DNA from: Halalkalicoccus sp. NIPERK01
GTDB taxonomy: Archaea > Halobacteriota > Halobacteria > Halobacteriales > Halalkalicoccaceae
DNA length: 42,507 nt
Assembly: GCF_030287405.1 (NCBI RefSeq)
Contig: NZ_JASVVV010000010.1
Span: 1-42,507 of the forward strand
Reading direction: 5' to 3'
The notes beneath the pieces are model-generated. The model saw only the letters and a list, made by a program, of their open reading frames with translations. It did not search any database and was not told the DNA's origin. The translations under genes were made by a program, and so were the position numbers. This document shows positions 23,964 to 31,758 of the stretch, piece by piece. How positions within the stretch are numbered: the stretch's first letter is position 1; every line of letters starts with the position of its first letter.

Positions 23964-24569
23964 TTACTCATCACCAACAAACTCCGCTTTTGCGTCTCTT
24001 ATGAGCTCAGCTAAGATCTTGAGATAGTATTTTAGGTCGTCTTCAGCGTCAGATGGGTTATTGTAGCTGTACTCTTCATTTTCCAAATTTGAAAAGTAAA
24101 GTCCAGACTCTATATCTGCATTTTCGAACTCCATGTAGAACTTCACCTCATCACCATCACCCGTTTCAACGCTGAACCCAGATCCACCCCACTCATCACC
24201 GACGAAGATTGAGTCGGCCCAGGGCGGGACTTCTCTTTGCAATTCGGCTGGATTACCTGAAAATGATGCGTAATTGGATACTCCGGTCTCTCCCTCTTTC
24301 TCCATGTCATTACGGAGATTTTTCATGTGGCGGCAAACCGGGTCCTCTTTGAGGACTTGAACGCGATCTTCGTACCATTCCTTGAATTCAGTATCCTCCG
24401 ATGTTGCCTTTTGTAGCGCAAAAGTGAGGTTTCTGCCGAACGATACTGCATTGTAGATGCCAATGTACTTCTCCTCGCCTGTTCCACTCTCAAATTGCTT
24501 TAATCCGAGATATGCACCCTTGAGCATGCGTTCGGCGCGTCGGATCGCTTCCTTTGACTCCAGACCCAT
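23964..24569 (-). CDS. Hypothetical protein, helical N-terminal domain
   Basis: A protein of about 201 residues, not recognised. The N-terminal half is helical: SKEAIRRAERMLKGAYLGLK, FGRNLTFALQ, then a KNLRNDMEKEG stretch that resembles the RN-x-x-x-x-H region of HEPN proteins but lacks the histidine. The C-terminal half is beta-rich with VKFYMEFENADIESGLYFSN. Base composition is more AT-rich than neighbours, suggesting separate acquisition. Starting at MGLESKE (24569) is preferred; a longer frame to 24617 exists. Confidence 0.6.
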   Translation of the reverse strand: MGLESKEAIRRAERMLKGAYLGLKQFESGTGEEKYIGIYNAVSFGRNLTFALQKATSEDTEFKEWYEDRVQVLKEDPVCRHMKNLRNDMEKEGETGVSNYASFSGNPAELQREVPPWADSIFVGDEWGGSGFSVETGDGDEVKFYMEFENADIESGLYFSNLENEEYSYNNPSDAEDDLKYYLKILAELIRDAKAEFVGDE

Positions 24570-25023
24570 ACCAATTGTATCTGATCGTACTCCAAAAACT
24601 TCTTGTTCAAACTGCACACGTGCCTAACGAATTTTTCATCACTGATGGGTTGAAAGGAAAGATTGCCCTTGCTGTATACATTCTCTAAATCCGTCACGCC
24701 GATTTTAGTCGGTCAAGAATCTGTGACAATAGAGAGACGAACACGTTGCGAATCACTCTCAGACTGAACTAGGATTGTGGGACTGACTATCGCTCACCCA
24801 GGCTTCCGACTGAATGTTCAAGGACGTAGATTAGCCTCTGTGTTATAATGGAGTCAAAATCCAAGCCCCTACCACTACGTTCAGCAGTCATGGTGTGTAA
24901 ACACATACCATTATCGAAAGGTTCTTAAAGACAAGAAGGACTACTATATAACAGTCACTATGTACCTCGATGAAATCGTACTTCTATCTATTGGGAAGAA
25001 GAGGGAAATAGTGACTTCACTTT
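24570..25023. other. Intergenic region
   Basis: No ORF of note. ATGGTGTGT (24890) and ACATACCAT (24903) form an imperfect dyad, and TATATAA at 24945-24951 is a promoter-like box ahead of the small membrane ORF. Confidence 0.4.
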
Positions 25024-25185
25024 ATGACGGATCTCGAAGATTTGGCAGCCGTAGCGACCATACTCAGCTTCCTTCAAACTGCACCAACTGCGACCGCTGT
25101 GACGGTCTCAGTTTCTGTCACAGTTTCGGGGCCGGTATGGTTTCTACTCGCTTGCGTGCTGCTGATACTCTACATCCAACTGTAG
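25024..25185 (+). CDS. Small membrane protein (53 residues)
   Basis: ATG at 25024 opens MTDLEDLAAVATILSFLQTA followed by a T/V-rich stretch and a C-terminal membrane helix GPVWFLLACVLLILYIQL. Composition is that of a genuine membrane peptide, unlike the overlapping longer frame at 24960. A TATATAA box lies about 75 bases upstream. Toxin-like small hydrophobic proteins look similar, but no partner is seen. Confidence 0.4.
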   Translation: MTDLEDLAAVATILSFLQTAPTATAVTVSVSVTVSGPVWFLLACVLLILYIQL

Positions 25186-25326
25186 AGTTGGCGAAGAGGC
25201 ATAGACACCCCCATCAAGGGGCGAGATGACCCCACGTGTGGGTTGGATAGATGCCATATCAGTAACATATAACGGTCTTCACCAATATAATAGTTCTGAT
25301 CAAGTAGACGAGAGATACCTAACGTC

Positions 25327-25581
25327 TCAAGGAATTGGGTCGACGCCATTACTCGGTCTCTGATTCAGTGTAGTTATTTGACATCTTATTTGTATCGTAT
25401 CTAAGAGAGTTGTAGTAGTCGGTTTGTCGAGATCCTTCACCCACATCATCGCGAAGGTCGGTGCCTCTGGGTCGGTACCGTTGCGACTCGCATCGTGGGT
25501 GAGCTCGAGCGACTGACTGAGCTTGATGACGAGTTCGATCATGCTATCGATCTGCTTAATGACCTTGAACTCTAACGTCAT
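25327..25581 (-). CDS. Possible small hypothetical protein
   Basis: An 84-residue frame beginning MTLEFKVIKQIDSMIELVIK. The first 30 residues could form an amphipathic helix or coiled coil; nothing else is recognised. Could be a real small gene or chance. Confidence 0.3.
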   Translation of the reverse strand: MTLEFKVIKQIDSMIELVIKLSQSLELTHDASRNGTDPEAPTFAMMWVKDLDKPTTTTLLDTIQIRCQITTLNQRPSNGVDPIP

Positions 25582-25686
25582 GCTGCCGTCGCTAACCGCT
25601 TCTCAATTCTCGTCCATAGAAAGGTATCTCACCCAGTAACGGCAATACAGATCTGCTATTAGTCGAGAAGAAAGGAGAAGGCCTGT

Positions 25687-25971
25687 TCAGGCGCGCGGAG
25701 CGATAAACTCTGCCGGATCGCGCCGAAGGTCGACCGCCATGTGACATGCCGAGAGCGACAGCTCCTGAGGGACATCCCGGTACTCTGGGAGTCCATCTTC
25801 GCTTTTACCAATACCGACGCCGTACTCCGCAAGCGCTCTATCTAACTCCTCAGAAGCGATGAGTTCTCCATCATCACCATAGACGACGGCTCGGGCAGCA
25901 GCGACACGTTCCTCGAGGCTCGGAGACGCACGCTCGCTGTCAGCGTCACTTAGGTACCGGTCGGATGCCAT
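25687..25971 (-). CDS. Small hypothetical protein
   Basis: A 94-residue acidic protein containing SLEERVAAARAVVYGDDGEL, EELDRALAEYGVGIG and LSACHMAVDLRRDPAEFI. No family recognised, but codon use and composition are haloarchaeal. It starts inside the 3' end of the DUF7718-like gene, so the two form an operon. Confidence 0.6.
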   Translation of the reverse strand: MASDRYLSDADSERASPSLEERVAAARAVVYGDDGELIASEELDRALAEYGVGIGKSEDGLPEYRDVPQELSLSACHMAVDLRRDPAEFIAPRA

Positions 25972-26330
25972 TCTTTGAACCTCTTGAGATACCGTTCGGC
26001 ATGCTCCGCTAAGTGTTCTTCGGCGGTCGTGAATCCGACGGCTGGGGGGATCGGGCCAGTCACACTCACTGTATCGACCTTCTCACCGCCACGATAGACG
26101 TCCAAATGGAGGCCCTCATCAGCGACATTGTGAGCCATTTCGGTAGCGCCAGCAGTGTCATGATCGAACCGAACAACCTCGGTCCAGTCCTCTCCAAGAC
26201 GGTATTCGAGCTGTACGACGAACCGAGTAATCTCACCAGTAGTGTAGCTATATCCGATCCGAACACGAGCGTCCGCCTAGATGGGCTTCGTGTACTCTCG
26301 ATCGTAGTTTCGCGGGGCATCGGCGGACAT
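25950..26330 (-). pseudogene. DUF7718-like gene with an in-frame TAG at codon 18
   Basis: From ATG 26330 the frame reads MSADAPRNYDREYTKPI, then TAG (26279-26277), then continues in the same frame ADARVRIGYSYTTGEITRF and on through DWTEVVRFDHD, MAHNVADEGLHLDVYR and EEHLAEHAERYLKRFKEWH to a stop at 25950. The pattern RYDHD ... GLHxDVYRxGEK ... YxxRFExWH is that of a haloarchaeal family of about 110-125 residues (DUF7718, I believe). Everything apart from the one amber codon is intact. The internal ATG gives only the last 62 residues. A nonsense mutation, a sequencing error or readthrough are all possible. Confidence 0.75.
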
Positions 26331-26395
26331 TCACTATTCACACCTGGGAACACCCCCTTATAGTGATTACCAGACGTCGATAGACGCCTAAGATC

Positions 26396-26426
26396 CCTTG
26401 TGCAAAGGAGAAGGTGTTGCACAAGG
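26396..26426. repeat. CCTTGTGCAA inverted repeat, copy 3 (shorter loop)
   Basis: CCTTGTGCAA (26396-26405) pairs with TTGCACAAGG (26417-26426), and TGTTGCACAAGG is complete on the right. The gap 26331-26607 holds nothing else I can assign. Confidence 0.65.
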
Positions 26427-26607
26427 CACGAGAGCAGAAGCGTCCGACTGATCACACCGTGGTGTGATATACTCGCGCCGCCAGAACAGCCAGAATCGTT
26501 TTCGCCTACTACACTATTACTAAATAAACTAGGTTTGTTCATGGTTGTTACTAGACCGACCTTGCTCACGTGGCTCGCTCTCGCGAACTATTCTCGTCGG
26601 CGAACGA

Positions 26608-27051
26608 CTAGACCGTTCCGATCACTCTCTCGCCAGGGGTATCGTCGTTCTCCCGATCACAACGACTGTGATATCGATCCGCCGCTTCCGGATCGATGAC
26701 AACGAACTTCTTCCCTCGCCGTTTCTTTAGCTTGATGTCCTCTTTCCCGAGGTCGTTGAGAAAGTCCATAACACGCGCCACGGTTTGCGTATGTGGCTTT
26801 GTTCCTTCGGCGGCGGCGATCACCTTCGTAATCGTTTGACTATCCACGAAGAGGCCAGCGGGAACCTTCTCGGCGTAGTCCCGCACGTCCTTCGCGATGA
26901 ATCGCGCGCGCTCCTGGTTGGCTGTGAGCTCGCGATCGACAATATGCTCGGGGAGTCCACAAATTCGCTCTCTGGATGAGAATGAGCCTCTATACTCTCG
27001 TGCAGAGTGGTGTGTCCGTGTCTTATAACAAAGGTCTCCTATGAAGCTCAT
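26608..27051 (-). CDS. Hypothetical protein near the origin, possible DNA-binding
   Basis: A 147-residue basic protein: RERICGLPEHIVDRELTANQ, then RFIAKDVRDYAEKVPAGLFV, SQTITKVIAAAEGTKPHTQT, ARVMDFLNDLGKEDIKLKKR, GKKFVVID. The arrangement of helices followed by a basic hairpin resembles a helix-turn-helix with wing. Located next to the replication region, a replication or regulatory role is plausible but unproven. No better internal start is present. Confidence 0.65.
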   Translation of the reverse strand: MSFIGDLCYKTRTHHSAREYRGSFSSRERICGLPEHIVDRELTANQERARFIAKDVRDYAEKVPAGLFVDSQTITKVIAAAEGTKPHTQTVARVMDFLNDLGKEDIKLKKRRGKKFVVIDPEAADRYHSRCDRENDDTPGERVIGTV

Positions 27052-27082
27052 GCACCGTAGGTGCAGCTTCTATTTCCCTCTT

Positions 27083-27401
27083 AGTGTAGCTTCAACCGTA
27101 AACTAGTCAACTTACCGTAAATTGTACCCATTAGCTGTTCATGCCTCCAGAGGGTTACACAACAATCACAGTCAGTGACATCTTGGCCACAAAGCTCACT
27201 CGGATCATGACATGACGCGTCATGATTGCTCCAGCTACGCTGAAGCAATCAAGTACGCCGCCGTTACAACACTTGTCAAGATGATAAAATCACCATACGT
27301 GAGCTTGTTCAGCTCCTCGCTGAACGAGTAGACGAGGTAGACGAAACCGTTTTACAGTAAAACATACGGTAAGCTCTCGAGTCGAGGGTTGAAGCTACAC
27401 T
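27083..27401. mobile_element. MITE-like element or decayed IS with 15-bp terminal inverted repeats
   Basis: AGTGTAGCTTCAACC (27083-27097) and GGTTGAAGCTACACT (27387-27401) are perfect complements bounding 319 bases; a subterminal pair CTTACCGTA (27111) and TACGGTAAG (27365) also matches. Inside, fragments such as SYAEAIKYAAVTTLVK and, in another frame, IRELVQLLAERVDEVDETVL ending at TAA, look like a broken transposase. No clear target duplication is seen. Confidence 0.55.
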
Positions 27402-27444
27402 GGTATTCTCATTGAGGATGACTACTTGGAAGGCCATACCATCG

Positions 27445-27902
27445 TTTCCGGAGGTTCCGGAGGGGACACCGTCATTTCCGGAGGTTCCATAGGCAGGGTG
27501 CGGTTTCCGGAGGTGGGTAGAGATCAGTCGGAGAACCGCAGTACAACACTTGATTTAGTGGAGGGACCACACACACACTCCACTGTTTCCGCAGGTGGGA
27601 ACAGAAGGACTGGGAAGTCCCGTCTCACAACCCTAACTTCTACTAGAACGCTTTATTGACTGCAATACGGCTGTGGTTTTTCTTGCAATGCAATAAACCT
27701 TTCTCCTACTAAATAGGGATCTAGGTTTCCACGGTCACTCTCAACGCTAACCCGCGGAAATGATGGAGGGTGTGTGTCGAATCTACTAGAATCTCTCCTC
27801 TGTCTTGCGATTTCCACGTGCTTTGCAGAACACCTGCGGAAACGATGGTCCCCCGTATGGAACCTGCGGAAATAGTGGTGTGTCCTACGGAACCTCCGGA
27901 AG
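27445..27902. other. Replication origin: convergent origin-recognition boxes around an AT-rich stretch
   Basis: Boxes of the form TTTCCGSAGGT lie on the plus strand at 27445, 27475, 27504 and 27586, and on the minus strand at 27750-27760, 27832-27843, 27861-27873 and 27891-27902. Between them (about 27640-27730) is an AT-rich stretch (CTTTATTGAC, GGTTTTTCTTGCAATGCAAT, ACTAAATAG) suited to DNA unwinding. Inverted Orc1 boxes flanking an unwinding element beside orc1/cdc6 are the classical haloarchaeal origin. Confidence 0.8.
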
Positions 27903-27969
27903 CGGTGGTGTGCTGAGTCGGGTTCTATCCTACTATCGAAATTGTCGTATAGAACGTGAAGAGTCGATC

Positions 27970-29190
27970 TTAGTCCTCAACCAAGTGCTGAACGCCCTGG
28001 TGGACTCCAATTGTATCGATAGTATCGCCGAGAGCTGTGAGTACTTCGGTGGTAGAATGGTTCAGCGAGTGAGATTTGTACTGACCTCCCGAGGAATCGT
28101 GATTCACCCGGGATTCGATGATGTTTAACTCATCCAGCCGTCCGTAGTAGTCCCGTGCTCGACGTTCCGAGACAGGATCGTGTCCGACCATCTTCGCAAA
28201 ATCACTATAGAGATCATAGAGAATTGCTGATGTAACTTCCTCATCCTCACGTTCTTCGAGAACTGCGAGGGCATACACGACTATCTTGATGTTTTCCGGG
28301 AGATCAGCCAACACTGACATCGACCGTTCTATCTCATATTCGTCCATGGCTTCCTCAACGAGGTCGTCCGTGACGTGGTCTTCCCCCCGCTCGCGAGCGT
28401 AGTCGCCAGCGATTCGAATCAAGTCGAGAACCATCCGTGCATCTCCACTGTTCTTCGACCCAAGAGCGGCCGCATAAGTGATTGCTGCGTTGGTTACCAC
28501 ATCCTCGTAGAAGGCGGTATCAACACGCTGGCGGAGGACTTCCTCAAGCTGACTGGCATCGTACGGTGGGAATTCGATGACGCGCTCGCGAAGAGATGAG
28601 CGGACATCTGATGATAGATTTTCACCGAAGGCAGTATCGGTGCTAATTCCGATAAGACCGAGTTTCGTCTCGGTGAGATCACCATAACTCGCTGCGCGCG
28701 TGGCCTTGTAAAGGAACGTGTCGATGTTCGCTACGTGATCGATCTCGTCGAGGACAACGAGAGCAGTCCCCCCGATCTTGTCTAGCTGGTCAAAGAAAAC
28801 GGAATAGACTTTACTCTCAGGGTGGCCCGTTGAGGGGAGATAGTCCTCCGAATTCGGGATCAATTGATTCGCGAGTTCTATCGTCAACTGATACGACGTA
28901 TTCACACCTTCACAGTTGATTGGAAGGACTGCAAGCTCAGTCTGGAGCTTCTCCGACGCTTCAAGCTGGTTGAGCACCCAATGTGTAACAGCGGTCTTCC
29001 CGACGCCGTTCTGCCCGTAGAGAAAGATATTATCTGGACTTTCCCCCTTGTAGACGGGCAGGAGGGCATTCATATACTCCTCTTTCTTTTCGTCGCGTCC
29101 GACAATTTCCGAGGGAATGTATTCATCGGCGAGAGCATCTCGCTTGTCGAAAATCGCGCTCTCCGATAAATCATCAAAGGCTGATGTCAT
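27970..29190 (-). CDS. orc1: Orc1/Cdc6 replication initiator
   Basis: A 406-residue AAA+ initiator. Walker A GQNGVGKT (59-66), Walker B VVLDEIDH (145-152), sensor 1 LIGISTDTAF, the sensor 2 region GDARMVLDLIRIAGDYARER, and a C-terminal winged helix (about 310-400) for origin DNA. It binds the boxes on both sides of its gene, opens the origin and loads MCM. The start at MTSAFDD (29190) is chosen; the upstream frame to 29334 runs through the box repeats. Boxes at its 5' side suggest it also represses itself. Confidence 0.92.
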   Translation of the reverse strand: MTSAFDDLSESAIFDKRDALADEYIPSEIVGRDEKKEEYMNALLPVYKGESPDNIFLYGQNGVGKTAVTHWVLNQLEASEKLQTELAVLPINCEGVNTSYQLTIELANQLIPNSEDYLPSTGHPESKVYSVFFDQLDKIGGTALVVLDEIDHVANIDTFLYKATRAASYGDLTETKLGLIGISTDTAFGENLSSDVRSSLRERVIEFPPYDASQLEEVLRQRVDTAFYEDVVTNAAITYAAALGSKNSGDARMVLDLIRIAGDYARERGEDHVTDDLVEEAMDEYEIERSMSVLADLPENIKIVVYALAVLEEREDEEVTSAILYDLYSDFAKMVGHDPVSERRARDYYGRLDELNIIESRVNHDSSGGQYKSHSLNHSTTEVLTALGDTIDTIGVHQGVQHLVED

Positions 29191-29250
29191 AGTAAGGTTT
29201 GGCGTTGGTTCCCTCAACCAGAGAATATCACAAAAAACCTTCGACCGATG

Positions 29251-29361
29251 TTTCCGCAGGTTCCGCAGGTGGGGGGTTAGTTTCCGTAGGCTACCCAGAG
29301 ATCCACAGCACCAACGGTTCCGGAGGTTCCGCACCCCACACCATATTTCCGCAGGTTCCGG
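29251..29361. repeat. Origin-box array upstream of orc1
   Basis: TTTCCGCAGGTTCCGCAGGT (29251), TTTCCGTAGG (29281), GGTTCCGGAGGTTCCGC (29316) and TTTCCGCAGGTTCCGG (29346) lie in one orientation just upstream of orc1. They match the boxes in the origin on the far side of the gene and may serve autoregulation or be part of the origin. Confidence 0.75.
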
Positions 29362-29373
29362 CCATCCATCCCA

Positions 29374-29532
29374 CTAGTGCTCACTCTGGACTGACGACAT
29401 CATCACACGCTGGACACTCAGCCCAGATCCCGTGGTTCCGTCGTCTTTCTCGTACTCAATGAGAACCCACGCCGAGGAAATTCGCTCACTACAGTTAGGA
29501 CACCTCCCGACCGTCGACTCGCCCGTAGTCAT
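29374..29532 (-). pseudogene. Small zinc-ribbon gene with a one-base frameshift
   Basis: From ATG 29532 the minus strand encodes MTTGESTVGRCPNCSERISS, then AWVLIEYEKDDGTTG. The annotated frame then goes to GSGLSVQRVMM, but the shifted frame reads IWAECPACDDVVSPE and stops at 29381. That is the expected second CxxC knuckle of a zinc ribbon. The switch falls at CACGGGATC (29429-29431 is the G run on the minus strand), so one G seems lost. Either a real frameshift or a homopolymer consensus error. Confidence 0.65.
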
Positions 29533-29687
29533 GGAAAGGGGGAAGGAACGTGTGACAGTTGCCCCTCCAATAGCGTATGTGCCGCCTCCGAAAGTGAGTC
29601 TCTGGCGAGTTAGCGACTCAGAGACGGTTGTTTTGGCTGAATCCAGCTATCTTGAGATGCCGTGTGTCTGACGTAATTATTTGAAGT

Positions 29688-29703
29688 CACAGAACGCACA
29701 GAA
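29688..29703 (+). repeat. CACAGAA repeat pair upstream of parA
   Basis: CACAGAA occurs at 29688 and 29697, nine bases apart, immediately before the ParA start. The same 9-base spaced pair recurs inside the partner gene, so this is a candidate centromere or operator. Confidence 0.5.
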
Positions 29704-29706
29704 CGG

Positions 29707-30483
29707 ATGGAAGCCATGACTCGACGAATCGGAGTCACGAATCAAAAAGGAGGCGTAAGCAAAACTACGAACACGATCAACGTCGCTGGTGCCCTCGCTG
29801 CCAAGGGTGTGGACGTTCTCGCTGTCGACATGGATCCCCAGGGATACCTCACACATCGCCTTGGATTCGAAGACGAGTATACCTCGGAACCACCCTCGCT
29901 GTACGATGCGCTTCAGTCGCCTGCCGACCACGACGTCGACGAACTCGTTGTCACTCACGACGAGTTCGATCTACTCCCGGCCAACATCGATATGTTCCAC
30001 CTCGAGCAGGATCTCATCGCGAGTGGGATGCGTCCTCGACTACGGCTGAAGAGGGTCTTGGAGAACGCGACCGCGTGGGACGTCATCCTTATCGATGCGC
30101 CGCCGTCGCTGGGCCCGCTGAACGACAACGTTGTACTCGCTACCGAGGAACTGCTCGTGCCGGTCGAAGCCGACGAGAGTTCCCAGCTCGCGTTGAACCA
30201 TCTGCTGCGCCAGCTGGACACGCTCGAGGATAACTACGACACACACATCGATGTCCTCGGACTCATTGTCTCGAACGTGGCCTATCCCCTGGATAATGAA
30301 CAGCGGGCGGCCATTGACTGGTTCAACGAACGCTTCGAAGGACGCGTAGGTGTGTGGACTGTTCGAAGCCGGGCAGCAATCAAGCGAGCAGTGAAAAATC
30401 AGGGTTCGGTATTCGCAGAAGGCGCCGAAGAGACTGATATGACCGACGTGTACGCACAGATTGCTACGGAGGTGAATCAATGA
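29707..30483 (+). CDS. parA: ParA/Soj-type partition ATPase
   Basis: A 258-residue Walker-type ATPase with deviant Walker A KGGVSKTT (14-21), VDMDPQGYLTHRLG (about 40-53), and DVILIDAPPSLG (switch II, about 125-136). ParA proteins move plasmid copies along nucleoid DNA under control of a centromere-binding partner. The partner gene follows with an ATGA overlap. The start may be ATG 29707 or 29716 (MTRRIG). No N-terminal DNA-binding domain, so it is the small type Ib-like form. Confidence 0.9.
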   Translation: MEAMTRRIGVTNQKGGVSKTTNTINVAGALAAKGVDVLAVDMDPQGYLTHRLGFEDEYTSEPPSLYDALQSPADHDVDELVVTHDEFDLLPANIDMFHLEQDLIASGMRPRLRLKRVLENATAWDVILIDAPPSLGPLNDNVVLATEELLVPVEADESSQLALNHLLRQLDTLEDNYDTHIDVLGLIVSNVAYPLDNEQRAAIDWFNERFEGRVGVWTVRSRAAIKRAVKNQGSVFAEGAEETDMTDVYAQIATEVNQ

Positions 30484-30863
30484 GTGACGAAATTGACGAC
30501 CGCCTGAGCCGCCGGTTTGACAACGACCAGAACGACGAGAACGAGACCACTTCTGAGGAGTCACAGAACGACATGAATTCTGTTCAGTCAGGGGGAGAGG
30601 GGAAGCCACAGACTTCACAGAAAGCACAGAACATCAAGAAGGAATGGAACGTACGGAGCTTCTACCTCGATGACGACCTCGATAGTGACCTCACGACCGC
30701 GTTCAAACGCCTGGACCTCTCACTATCAGAGGCTGACGCTGATATGGATCTCAAGAAGACACGCCACTTCTACCCGCTCATCGTCGAACTCGGCCTAGAA
30801 CGCTTGGAACGGATGGAAGTCACAGAAGTCACAGAACAGTTGGAAAGCAAGGATTCTGTATAG
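30480..30863 (+). CDS. Small ParA partner protein (centromere-binding candidate)
   Basis: A 127-residue acidic protein: disordered N-terminal 50 residues rich in D, E, N, S and Q, then WNVRSFYLDDDLDSDLTTAF and a helical end KTRHFYPLIVELGLERLERM. RSFYLDDDLD-x-LTTAFKRL resembles the strand and first helix of an RHH domain, as in other small partition partners. Its own coding sequence contains five CACAGAA repeats. Overlapping start with parA supports the role; no direct motif proves it. Confidence 0.7.
   Translation: MSDEIDDRLSRRFDNDQNDENETTSEESQNDMNSVQSGGEGKPQTSQKAQNIKKEWNVRSFYLDDDLDSDLTTAFKRLDLSLSEADADMDLKKTRHFYPLIVELGLERLERMEVTEVTEQLESKDSV
30562..30836 (+). repeat. CACAGAA repeats in the partner gene, candidate centromere
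   Basis: CACAGAA occurs at 30562, 30616, 30625, 30821 and 30830. The 30616/30625 and 30821/30830 pairs have the same 9-base spacing as the pair upstream of parA. Confidence 0.5.
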
Positions 30864-30936
30864 CCCGACGGAGGTTATCGGACACTAAGTATGACGAGAA
30901 AGGTTTAGTAGTACTGACTCCAACTGTAATACAGCA

Positions 30937-31221
30937 ATGTCCAGTAGTACTGATGGCGGGGAAATCATTCGCGTGTCCAAGAAGGGACAGGCGACGATTC
31001 CGAAGGAGCTCCGTGAACGCTTTGGCATCGAAACGCCTGGGAAGGTACTCATCCACGAGGAGGACGGAAAGATCGTGGTTGAACCCCTCCCCTCAGTCGA
31101 AGAGATGCAGGGTGTCCACGCTGGCCGTTACGAGAAGGGCGACGTCCTCGAGCACCTGCGGGGGATGAAAGAAGAGGACAAACAGCTCGAGCGCGATGAG
31201 CGGCTCGAACGGCACCAATGA
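30937..31221 (+). CDS. vapB: VapB-type antitoxin (AbrB/SpoVT fold)
   Basis: A 94-residue protein whose residues about 8-50 (EIIRVSKKGQATIPKELRER, then FGIETPGKVLIHEEDGKIVV) are the swapped-hairpin AbrB/SpoVT DNA-binding domain. The C-terminal helical tail, with SVEEMQGVHAGRYE, would wrap and inhibit the PIN toxin. It overlaps vapC by ATGA. TTTAGTA at 30904-30910 is the likely TATA box, 27-33 bases before the start, so the transcript is leaderless. Confidence 0.88.
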   Translation: MSSSTDGGEIIRVSKKGQATIPKELRERFGIETPGKVLIHEEDGKIVVEPLPSVEEMQGVHAGRYEKGDVLEHLRGMKEEDKQLERDERLERHQ

Positions 31222-31661
31222 CGGACTACGTCTTTGACACAGAACCACTCATCGCGTATTTTTACGACGAACCTGGCGCTCCGGATGTGACCGAGCGGCT
31301 GCAGGCGATCGAAAGCGAAGAGGCGAGTGGAGCGATCTCCCACGCCACCGCGACTGAGGTGGTCTATAAAGTCGCTCGTCTCGAAACAGGTGACCCGAAC
31401 CAAACCCCGCCTGGCGAAGACGAGTTTGACGTCGGCGAGCAGGATCTGCGCATCCTCCGGGGCTTTGGAGTGACGATAGAGAATCCGACATGGAGTACGG
31501 TCGCCCGCATCAAAGGTGCGGGTGGTATCTCGCTCGGCGATTCATACGCTGCTGCGCTGGCAATCGAGGAGGAGGCTACCCTCGTCGTTGGAGCGGACCC
31601 CGAGTTCGGTGACCTGTCGGAGGATAGCGACTTGCAACAAATCCGCGAAGAACCGGCCTGA
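31218..31661 (+). CDS. vapC: VapC-type PIN-domain ribonuclease toxin
   Basis: A 147-residue PIN domain with the acidic residues expected: D7 in YVFDTEPL, E47 in ATATEVVYK, D108 in ISLGDSYAAA and D127 in VVGADPEF. VapC toxins cleave tRNA or rRNA when the antitoxin is lost, so the pair enforces plasmid retention. Length is slightly above the usual 130-140 because of an acidic insert (PNQTPPGEDEFDVGEQD). Confidence 0.88.
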   Translation: MTDYVFDTEPLIAYFYDEPGAPDVTERLQAIESEEASGAISHATATEVVYKVARLETGDPNQTPPGEDEFDVGEQDLRILRGFGVTIENPTWSTVARIKGAGGISLGDSYAAALAIEEEATLVVGADPEFGDLSEDSDLQQIREEPA

Positions 31662-31758
31662 TTCCGTTCTGAGCACCCGTTTCTACCGCCCCAACCCTAC
31701 CCTCGCGTCCCGGAAACCGACTCCCTCGCCAGCCTATCCTTCGTTTCACTGATTTTCG

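Noticed and set aside
24960-25229. 89-codon frame starting MYLDEIV
   Set aside because: Its start falls before the transcript start predicted from TATATAA at 24945, and it overlaps the better 53-residue membrane frame.
3896-26330. Genome-wide amber recoding (two in-frame TAGs upstream or within genes)
   Set aside because: The CD-NTase family start matches ATG 3932, so the first TAG needs no readthrough, and one case alone does not support recoding. Several intact genes end in TAG.
27445-27902. CRISPR-like array from the regular TTTCCG repeats
   Set aside because: Repeats are short, in both orientations, unevenly spaced and beside orc1, so they are origin boxes. No cas genes are present.
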